Assembly: GCA_021776075.1 (NCBI GenBank) | Contig: JAJFGQ010000024.1 | Location: forward strand, 1 to 55,653 | DNA length: 55,653 nt | DNA from: Alphaproteobacteria bacterium | Lineage (GTDB): Bacteria > Pseudomonadota > Alphaproteobacteria > Micavibrionales > Micavibrionaceae | Reading direction: 5' to 3' | Shown: piece after piece, positions 17,478 through 23,505 of the stretch | Layout of the letters: every line of letters starts with the position of its first letter | Numbering within the stretch: position 1 is the stretch's first letter | The notes under the pieces: generated by a model | Seen by the model: the letters and a program-made list of their open reading frames with translations, nothing else | What the model was told of the DNA's origin: nothing | The model's database searches: none | Position numbers and translations under genes: made by a program

Positions 17478-18551
17478 CTAGTTCAAACGGCCTTTCAATT
17501 TGAAGACATAGGAAATAACTTCGGCAACGGCCTTATAATGCTCCGCCGGGACAATATCGTTAATATCGACCGTATCGTACAAAGCACGGGCAAGGGGCGG
17601 GCTTTCATAGATTATGATGCCATGTTCCTTCGCCATATCCCGGATACGAAACGCCACATCATCCACACCCTTGGCCACAAGAATCGGCGCGTCCATCTCT
17701 TCAGGATTATATTTCAGGGCAATGGAATAATGCGTCGGGTTGGTAATTACGACATCAGCTTCCGGCACGGCCTGCATCATTCTCTGGCGGGCGCGCTCGG
17801 AACGCAATTGCCGCAACTTGGCCTTCACATGCGGATCACCCTCCGTCTGCTTGTATTCATCTTTGATCTCCTGCGTGCTCATACGCATTTTTTTATGATG
17901 ATCTGAGCGCTGAAACAGGACATCTATAACCGCCACAACAATCAAAACGACAAGCACACCGATCATAAGCCTGACAATCAATATTTGCATCTCATGGAGC
18001 ATGAGAGACATGGGAATGCCTACCAGATGGTCAACCCGGTCATAAAAAGGCATTAACAGGATCATCCCCACCACCGTAACGATGCCGAGCTTTAAAATTC
18101 CTTTGGTGAACTCCACCAACGCACGCATAGAAAAGAGGCGCTTAACTCCTTTTGCCGGCGACACTTTACTAAGATCCGGCTTGATAATATCCGGTGCAAA
18201 TAAAGGCCCAATCTGCAAAAACGGCCCCAGAAAAGCCGCCACCATTAACACCAGCAAGGGCAGCGTTAAAATCCCAACAACACTCCAAAAGGAGCCCCCC
18301 AGAATAGCAGAGAAACCGCCCGGTATTTGCGGCATATCATGGGCATGCTCAATATAAACCCGCATATGGTCACGCAAACGGCCCATGATTGATGCCGCTG
18401 AGGTGGCGATCAGAACCGTTACAGTGAGCAGCATTAACCAGGTATTCAATTCACGGGATAGCGCCACCTGCCCCTTTTTTCTTGATTCCTCAAGCTTCTT
18501 TGGGGTCGGGTCTTCTGTTTTCTGGGTATCATCTTGGTCTGAATCGGACAT
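17478..18551 (-). CDS. flhB: Flagellar export switch protein FlhB
   Basis: FlhB is an inner-membrane part of the flagellar type III export gate. It switches substrate class after self-cleavage between Asn and Pro of NPTH. It has 357 aa. Four hydrophobic segments lie in residues ~30-215, and the cytoplasmic domain carries VVITNPTHYSIALKY with Asn271-Pro272-Thr273-His274. The N-terminus EDPTPKKLEESRKKGQV is typical. It is the last gene of the minus-strand run flgB-flgC-fliE-fliQ-fliR-flhB, but a plus-strand gene (18673-19035) is inserted between fliR and flhB. flhB must therefore be read through it or from a local promoter. The start at 18551 has a poor ribosome-binding site. Confidence 0.97.
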   Translation of the reverse strand: MSDSDQDDTQKTEDPTPKKLEESRKKGQVALSRELNTWLMLLTVTVLIATSAASIMGRLRDHMRVYIEHAHDMPQIPGGFSAILGGSFWSVVGILTLPLLVLMVAAFLGPFLQIGPLFAPDIIKPDLSKVSPAKGVKRLFSMRALVEFTKGILKLGIVTVVGMILLMPFYDRVDHLVGIPMSLMLHEMQILIVRLMIGVLVVLIVVAVIDVLFQRSDHHKKMRMSTQEIKDEYKQTEGDPHVKAKLRQLRSERARQRMMQAVPEADVVITNPTHYSIALKYNPEEMDAPILVAKGVDDVAFRIRDMAKEHGIIIYESPPLARALYDTVDINDIVPAEHYKAVAEVISYVFKLKGRLN

Positions 18552-18604
18552 ACCTTTATTTTAGCATAGAAAAATTCAGAAACCTGTCCTGTTTTGGATT
18601 TTCC

Positions 18605-18631
18605 TTGACAGAATTGTTTTTTTCATATTAA
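18605..18631 (+). promoter_or_regulatory. Possible sigma-70 promoter of the exported 120-aa protein
   Basis: TTGACA at 18605-18610 is an exact -35 consensus. Candidate -10 boxes are TATTAA (18626-18631, 15-base spacer) or TTAACT (18628-18633, 17-base spacer). It is 42 bases before the gene and faces away from flhB. Confidence 0.5.
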
Positions 18632-18672
18632 CTTGCCCCCAAGGCTGCTGTTTAATATCAAAGGAGAAAATA

Positions 18673-19035
18673 ATGAAGAAGACACAATTGGCCTTTGCAG
18701 CAGCAAGTCTGGGAATGCTTGTCCTATCAAACAACGTCGCGGCACAAAATACCCTGACGATTGATTTCGGCCTCTGTGCCGACAAACCGGAGTTCGTGGA
18801 TACAAGCATGATACCTAACGTAAAGCCCTCTGATGCTTTTATGCTAGGAACTCGGGGTTTTTTCGGAGATCACGTACAGTTCGACCAATATAGCTCAAGT
18901 GACAACCGCTTTGTCGTAATAAAACCTTCAAACCTGAAGAATGCAAACCCGGCTATGGTTGATAATGAAAAAAGCAAAGCCTGCCGTCTTACGGAACAGA
19001 CGTTTCAGCAAGTTAAGAAAAAATTTGATCTCTAA
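18673..19035 (+). CDS. Small exported hypothetical protein
   Basis: A 120-aa product with a clean signal peptide (basic MKKTQ, hydrophobic core, cleavage near VAAQN at about residue 25), leaving a ~95-aa periplasmic or secreted domain. It has two cysteines (in FGLCADK and KACRLTEQ), possibly a disulfide. No family is recognised. Its start at 18673 follows AAAGGAGAA. It has its own TTGACA-type promoter and is inserted on the opposite strand between fliR and flhB, genes that are usually adjacent. This suggests a later insertion into the export-gate operon. Confidence 0.75.
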   Translation: MKKTQLAFAAASLGMLVLSNNVAAQNTLTIDFGLCADKPEFVDTSMIPNVKPSDAFMLGTRGFFGDHVQFDQYSSSDNRFVVIKPSNLKNANPAMVDNEKSKACRLTEQTFQQVKKKFDL

Positions 19036-19061
19036 AGCACCTGTTATCACTGTTCTCAAAA

Positions 19062-19838
19062 TTATCCGCCGCCGCCCAGAAAAAAGAGCATCCCTTCTTC
19101 GAATTTGCTGATCCAAAAAAGGAAAATGGCGGAAACAGTGAGGGAAAGGGTAATCAGGGACAGTACTATCTGCAAAGGCATCGCCAACAGGAAAATCTGA
19201 ACCTGTGGCATTAAACGGGTCAAAACACCCATACCAATATAAAGCAACATCCCTACCACCAGAAAAGGAGCGCTAATCTGCACTCCAATCTTAAACGCAC
19301 TGGCAATAGCTTGTGTCATCAATTCCGCCATAGAGCCGGCATCAGGTATAGATCCCACCGGAAACAGCTCGTAACTACCCATCAACCCCCAAAACAACAA
19401 ATGATGCATATTTGTTGCAAACAGGATCACAACACCGGTCACAGACAAAAAAGCGCCGACAAGAGAGCCTTGCGCGCCAAAACCAGGATTAAAAAGCTGG
19501 GCGTTGCCAAGACCGGACGCCATGGAAATAACCATCCCTGCCGTATCCAGTGCCGCAATCAGGATACGGGCAATTGTACCGATAAACAGACCGATAATAA
19601 ATTCCATGGTAATGAGGACAAATAATACGGACGTGGTGGGAATAGGATTAGGGAGCATCGGCGTCACAGCCGGTGTCAAAACCAGTGATAAACCCAAAGC
19701 AATAAACAACCGGATATTGGAGGGCGTAAACGTATCCCCCACACCCGGCATAATCGTAACGGCCGAGCCAATCCGTACAAAGGTCAGGATAAAAGCAAAG
19801 ACGCCCGTTGTGATGAAGTCATTCAGCGTTTCCGGCAT
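19062..19838 (-). CDS. fliR: Flagellar export gate protein FliR
   Basis: FliR is an inner-membrane subunit of the FliP5FliQ4FliR1 export channel. It has 258 aa, with about six hydrophobic segments starting at VFAFILTFVRIGSAVTIMPGVGD, which is typical of the FliR N-terminus. The start codon shares one base with the fliQ stop (TGATG), so translation is coupled. The C-terminus is Gly-rich (FLGGGG). It ends 26 bases from the convergent exported-protein gene. Confidence 0.96.
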   Translation of the reverse strand: MPETLNDFITTGVFAFILTFVRIGSAVTIMPGVGDTFTPSNIRLFIALGLSLVLTPAVTPMLPNPIPTTSVLFVLITMEFIIGLFIGTIARILIAALDTAGMVISMASGLGNAQLFNPGFGAQGSLVGAFLSVTGVVILFATNMHHLLFWGLMGSYELFPVGSIPDAGSMAELMTQAIASAFKIGVQISAPFLVVGMLLYIGMGVLTRLMPQVQIFLLAMPLQIVLSLITLSLTVSAIFLFWISKFEEGMLFFLGGGG

Positions 19839-20104
19839 CAGTTCAGGCCGATCATCCGGTCAGCAAGCATCTCCATAAAACCTGTCAGGACAGTCGCCAT
19901 GCCCGGGAAAAAAACAAAAATCGCCAGAAGCATAGCCAGAATTTTAGGCACGAAAACCAGCGTAATTTCCTGAATTTGCGTTAACGCCTGAAACAGCGCA
20001 ATAATCACGCCAACGGCCAGCCCTATTAACATCACAGGCGCGCCCAGCTGGATCGCGATCATAATGGCTTGTCTGACAGTTTCTATGACTTCGGTCTGAT
20101 TCAT
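19838..20104 (-). CDS. fliQ: Flagellar export gate protein FliQ
   Basis: An 88-aa inner-membrane protein with two transmembrane helices (about residues 16-38 and 52-76), as in all FliQ. The conserved core ALTQIQEITLVFVPKI lies between them. It forms the lateral ring of the FliPQR channel. It lies between fliE, 52 bases upstream, and fliR, which it overlaps by one base. Confidence 0.96.
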   Translation of the reverse strand: MNQTEVIETVRQAIMIAIQLGAPVMLIGLAVGVIIALFQALTQIQEITLVFVPKILAMLLAIFVFFPGMATVLTGFMEMLADRMIGLN

Positions 20105-20156
20105 AATTGATTATCAGTTTATGCGTTTATTCACTCATCGGCAAGACAACACATCA

Positions 20157-20471
20157 CTAAATCGGCATACGCATGATTTCCTGATAGGCGTTCAACATAC
20201 GGTCCCGCACAGCCATAACGGTTTGCAGGGTCAGTTCTGCATTGGTTACGGCCTGCACAACATCCGTCAGATCAGCCTTACCGATAATCGCATCGGCAGA
20301 GGCTTTTTCACCGGCTTTCATCGTATCAACAGCATCGGCTGCTGTTTTTTTCATCATATCACTGAAGGAAGCACCGTCCCCGCGCGCAATACCGGGCTCC
20401 TGACCCGCACGCTGGGTATTGGTATAGGCCTGAAGGGCCGCAGCCGGATTAGCGATTTTATCAACTGGCAT
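20157..20471 (-). CDS. fliE: Flagellar basal-body protein FliE
   Basis: FliE is the small export-apparatus/rod junction protein joining the MS ring and export gate to the proximal rod. It has 104 aa. The C-terminal NAELTLQTVMAVRDRMLNAYQEIMRMPI stretch (written here in full as positions 77-104: key parts ELTLQTV and YQEIMRMPI) is the FliE signature. It is usually contiguous with flgBC, but here 310 bases separate it from flgC. It may therefore have an extra promoter or rely on read-through. Confidence 0.95.
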   Translation of the reverse strand: MPVDKIANPAAALQAYTNTQRAGQEPGIARGDGASFSDMMKKTAADAVDTMKAGEKASADAIIGKADLTDVVQAVTNAELTLQTVMAVRDRMLNAYQEIMRMPI

Positions 20472-20781
20472 AATGAATACTCCCTATAATCTCTATTCTA
20501 ACCTATCTTTGAGATAGTGTCGTCACATGTTATGCTCATTCTGCGCGAGACAGATTTATGATAGATACACGCGAAAAAAGCAAAAAGCCTAGCCATAGCT
20601 AAGGTTAAGCTATTTGAGCGTGGAGATGCACAAATATGCCGCGCCCTTTGGGTTTGTTTTTCAAGTAAAATTACCATCCTTTTTACCCCTTGAATATGCT
20701 CTGGCATGTCCTACGGGCAAAAAACTTGATTCTTTCACCTGAAAAACAAACAGAATTAAACATAACATTTAACAACACTAT
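20472..20781. other. 310-base gap between flgC and fliE; possible terminator at 20573-20604
   Basis: No convincing gene is seen; the 69-aa minus-strand frame here has no ribosome-binding site or family resemblance. On the minus strand, CCTTAGC-TATG-GCTAGG followed by CTTTTTGCTTTTTT (20604 down to 20573) looks like an intrinsic terminator with one bulge. If active it would separate flgBC from fliEQR. No sigma-54 site was found in the gap, so what drives fliE remains open. Confidence 0.4.
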
Positions 20782-21198
20782 CTAACGCCGTAACAGGTCT
20801 ATCGTTTGCAGAACCATAGTGCGGCTTTGTTCTATCATCCCCAGATTAGCTTCATAAGACCGCTGGGCCTCCTGCATATCCATTGTTTCTATTAGGGAAT
20901 TAACATTCGGCATCCTGACATAACCGCTTTCATCAGCGCCGGGATGATCCGGCATAAATTTCACAGGAAAGGGTTTTTTCGTATCATCGGAAATCCTTCC
21001 GACCTTGACCGTTTTAAACCCCATTTCCCGATCCAGTGTATTCTTGAAAGTTATTTTCTGACGGGAATAAGGCTCCTCGTCCGGCGTTGGTGCTGCTGTA
21101 TTGGCATTTGCCAAATTCTCGGAAATCACACGAATGCGTGTACTTTGCGCTTTCATTCCGTGAGCCGAGACACCCATTGCACTAAATAATTCTGACAT
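20782..21198 (-). CDS. flgC: Flagellar proximal rod protein FlgC
   Basis: FlgC is one of the rod proteins of the flagellar drive shaft, exported by the flagellar type III system. It has 138 aa. The N-terminal rod motif SENLANANTA and the C-terminal NVNSLIETMDMQEAQRSYEAN are diagnostic of FlgC. It lies 43 bases downstream of flgB in the same transcript. Confidence 0.96.
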   Translation of the reverse strand: MSELFSAMGVSAHGMKAQSTRIRVISENLANANTAAPTPDEEPYSRQKITFKNTLDREMGFKTVKVGRISDDTKKPFPVKFMPDHPGADESGYVRMPNVNSLIETMDMQEAQRSYEANLGMIEQSRTMVLQTIDLLRR

Positions 21199-21241
21199 TG
21201 TTTTATTCTCCTCCTCAAACCGTTACGGTCAAATTTAACTA

Positions 21242-21646
21242 TTACCGCCCGATAGCTGTACGAATCATACCTATATTTTTCTGATACAGACCGGTCATTA
21301 AACTGTAATCCATGTTTGTTTTTGCGGCCTTGATCATCTGTTCTTCAAGGATCACGGAATTCCCTGCCGGTGCCACTTCATAGACCTGTTTCTGCTCCCT
21401 GTTTTTAGGATCATCTATTTTGTTCGGTGAAGGCATATGTCTGGCATGTGTCGTTTCCGGACGCACAAGCGTTTCGCCGGTTGCGTTTTTTAGAACACGC
21501 CCGAAATCAACGGGCAAAAGATCACGCGGCTGATATTTCGGCGTATCGGCATTCGCAACATTCTGGGCAATCACACGCTGACGTTGGTCCAGAAAGTCCA
21601 TTTTTGCCGTCAAAGCCTTCAATAAACCGATATTTTGCGTCGTCAT
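21242..21646 (-). CDS. flgB: Flagellar proximal rod protein FlgB
   Basis: FlgB is a proximal rod protein next to the MS ring. It has 134 aa. The rod motif AQNVANADTPKYQPRDL is at residues ~27-43, and the C-terminal helix carries KAAKTNMDYSLMTGLYQKN. It is the first gene of the operon, with a sigma-54-type promoter at 21697-21712 giving a leader of about 40 bases. Confidence 0.96.
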   Translation of the reverse strand: MTTQNIGLLKALTAKMDFLDQRQRVIAQNVANADTPKYQPRDLLPVDFGRVLKNATGETLVRPETTHARHMPSPNKIDDPKNREQKQVYEVAPAGNSVILEEQMIKAAKTNMDYSLMTGLYQKNIGMIRTAIGR

Positions 21647-21696
21647 GATTTTTCACCTATCATTGCTTTGTTTTAAAACCCGTTACCCATAGGAAA

Positions 21697-21712
21697 TGCA
21701 GGAACCGTGCCA
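21697..21712 (-). promoter_or_regulatory. Sigma-54 promoter of flgB operon
   Basis: On the minus strand, TGGCAC-GGTTC-CTGCA matches the -24/-12 consensus TGGCAC-N5-TTGCA at all but one position, with exact GG/GC spacing. It lies 50 bases upstream of flgB. It also sits directly against the start codon (21713) of the divergent FlhB-like gene and contains that gene's AGGAA ribosome-binding site, so the two functions share the same bases. Confidence 0.8.
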
Positions 21713-22120
21713 ATGGTAGACTTCCATGACAACGACCCGACAAACACGGCTAAAAACACCCTAACTCCCTTGAATCTAAAGAAGATACCGGGAAATTCCG
21801 TTGCTGTTGCCGTTGAAGATGCCAAAGAATCCGGCGACCTTCCGCGCATTACCGCCGCCGGACGGGGAAAAATTGCCGAGCAAATTCTGCAACTGGCATT
21901 TGAAAACGGAATAAAAGTAAGGGAAGACAGTGCTTTAGCGGAAATTCTTGCCACAATTGAACTGGACAGTCCTATTCCTTCAGAAGCTTTCATGGCCGTC
22001 GCTGAAATACTATCCTATGTCTATCGGGCTGACGGAGAACCAAATCCCTTTGATGCCGTGCTTCAGGATGCTATGGAAGAAGAGCAGGAAAATAAAAAAA
22101 AGGATGCTCAAAATGAATGA
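21713..22120 (+). CDS. Free-standing FlhB C-terminal domain homologue
   Basis: A 135-aa soluble protein whose residues ~27-105 resemble the cytoplasmic domain of FlhB/YscU: AVAVEDAKESGDLPRITAAG, then a GIKVREDSALAEIL region and IPSEAFMAVAEILSYVYR. The second half corresponds to the part of FlhB after NPTH; NPTH itself is absent, so no self-cleavage is expected. Similar FlhB-like proteins (sometimes called FlhX) occur in other flagellated bacteria and can partly replace the FlhB C-domain. A regulatory role in export is inference. ATG 21713 is preferred over GTG 21707 because AGGAA (21700-21704) fits it. It heads a plus-strand run with a small ORF, fliO and fliP. Confidence 0.8.
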   Translation: MVDFHDNDPTNTAKNTLTPLNLKKIPGNSVAVAVEDAKESGDLPRITAAGRGKIAEQILQLAFENGIKVREDSALAEILATIELDSPIPSEAFMAVAEILSYVYRADGEPNPFDAVLQDAMEEEQENKKKDAQNE

Positions 22121-22418
22121 CGCCCCACCAACGGCAGAAACTCTGAACAACCTCTTACAGCAACAGATCGACATCATTCACGATGCCATAGGAAAAATGA
22201 AGAACAATGAGGTCCCCTCCCTGAATGATATGGACTCAGTTGTTGCGTCTATCTGTCAAAACATAGAAAAATCCGACCCGGAAGTTGCTCAGCAGACAGA
22301 AACGAAAATGGCTGAAATGATAAGCGGTCTGGAAGGCTTGGCCATTGCCCTGAAAGACTTTCAACCACCTCTTTGCGATCCTATTTCCGGTCCCCAGCCT
22401 GATAATGAAAACGGATAG
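22113..22418 (+). CDS. Small hypothetical protein in the fliOP operon
   Basis: A 101-aa frame that overlaps the preceding gene by eight bases and ends two bases before fliO, so it is certainly in the operon. It is acidic and helical with heptad-like spacing (TLNNLLQQQIDIIHDAIGKM) and a Pro-rich tail. No family is recognised. Size and position would suit an export chaperone of the FliT/FlgN type, but there is no sequence evidence for that. The start ATG at 22113 is chosen over a longer frame (from 21948) that would overlap the FlhB-like gene. Confidence 0.7.
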   Translation: MNDAPPTAETLNNLLQQQIDIIHDAIGKMKNNEVPSLNDMDSVVASICQNIEKSDPEVAQQTETKMAEMISGLEGLAIALKDFQPPLCDPISGPQPDNENG

Positions 22419-22420
22419 TC

Positions 22421-22720
22421 ATGGACATTATCGAGACACAACAATTACTACGATTTTTTGCAGCCCTTGTCTTCGTCATCGCCCTGATGGGGGGGCTTGC
22501 CCTCCTCATGCGCAGGATAGGGAGCAATCACCCACTGACAGCGCCCCATAAACGGCGCTTAAAAATCGTTGAAACTCTTCCTGTTGATGCCCGCCGACGT
22601 CTGGTCCTTTTAAAAAGAGACAATAAAGAGCATCTTGTTATTCTTGGCCCAAACAGCGAAACTGTCATCGAGAGAAACATCGAATCAGAAAAGAATGAAG
22701 ACGCACCCCATGGCTCCTGA
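22421..22720 (+). CDS. fliO: Flagellar biosynthesis protein FliO
   Basis: FliO helps assemble the FliP ring of the export gate. It has 99 aa. A single membrane segment (about 10-30, FFAALVFVIALMGGLALLMRR) is followed by a short cytoplasmic domain with LKIVETLPVDARRRLVLLKRD and HLVILG, the conserved core of FliO. The gene overlaps the start of fliP by 26 bases, which is common for fliO-fliP pairs. Confidence 0.88.
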   Translation: MDIIETQQLLRFFAALVFVIALMGGLALLMRRIGSNHPLTAPHKRRLKIVETLPVDARRRLVLLKRDNKEHLVILGPNSETVIERNIESEKNEDAPHGS

Positions 22721-23489
22721 AAAACGCAAATATACAATCCTCTTTTCAGGACTAACCTTGTTTACACTGCTGGCTTTGTTCTGTTTTCCTGCCATGGCCC
22801 AAAGCATCACACTGGATATGGGAGCGGGAGAGAATAACGGTACACTAAGCGGCCGTGTTATACAGCTTGTTGCCCTCTTAACCATCCTGTCCCTCGCGCC
22901 ATCTATATTGGTGATGATGACGTCCTTCACCCGGATTGTTGTCGTGCTATCCTTTCTGCGGACGGCGATCGGCATTCAGCAAACACCGCCTAACACGGTT
23001 ATGATTTCTTTGGCCCTTTTCCTGACCTTTTTTATCATGGCTCCGACATTACAATCAGCTTATGAGCAAGGTATTATCCCTCTGGTAAATGAAGAAATTG
23101 ATGAATTTCAAGCCTTTGAACTCACAGTTGGCCCTTTTAAAACTTTTATGCTGGAGCATGTACGGGAAGACGACCTTATTTTATTCACAGAATTAAGTGA
23201 ACTCGCCCCCTTTGAAGATGAAACAGCTATACCGCTCCGTATTTTAATCCCTTCTTTCATGATTTCAGAACTGCGGCGTGCTTTTGAGATCGGCTTTATG
23301 CTGTTTCTGCCCTTCCTGATTATTGACATGGTGACAGCCTCTATCCTCATGTCCATGGGGATGATGATGCTGCCGCCCATCATGATTTCTCTGCCTTTCA
23401 AGATTATTTTCTTTGTGCTGGTTGATGGCTGGAACCTGATCTCCGGCACGCTTATCCAGAGCTTCGGCACGGGTGCATTGCCGGGATAA
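22695..23489 (+). CDS. fliP: Flagellar export gate protein FliP
   Basis: FliP forms the pentameric core of the export channel. The cleaved N-terminal signal (LTLFTLLALFCFPAMAQ) is typical of FliP. It is followed by MMTSFTRIVVVLSFLRTAIG, the invariant family signature, and by QQTPPNTV. The C-terminal helices carry ISELRRAFEIGFMLFLPFL and DMVTASILMSMGMMMLPP. Start: ATG 22695 is preferred (264 aa), with ATG 22710 possible; neither has a strong ribosome-binding site because the start lies inside fliO. It is convergent with the TPR gene, 16 bases away. Confidence 0.97.
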   Translation: MKTHPMAPEKRKYTILFSGLTLFTLLALFCFPAMAQSITLDMGAGENNGTLSGRVIQLVALLTILSLAPSILVMMTSFTRIVVVLSFLRTAIGIQQTPPNTVMISLALFLTFFIMAPTLQSAYEQGIIPLVNEEIDEFQAFELTVGPFKTFMLEHVREDDLILFTELSELAPFEDETAIPLRILIPSFMISELRRAFEIGFMLFLPFLIIDMVTASILMSMGMMMLPPIMISLPFKIIFFVLVDGWNLISGTLIQSFGTGALPG

Positions 23490-23505
23490 AGCTCTTTTCT
23501 TCCGG

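Noticed and set aside
20498-20707. A 69-codon minus-strand frame between flgC and fliE
   Set aside because: No ribosome-binding site or family resemblance, and it crosses the likely terminator.
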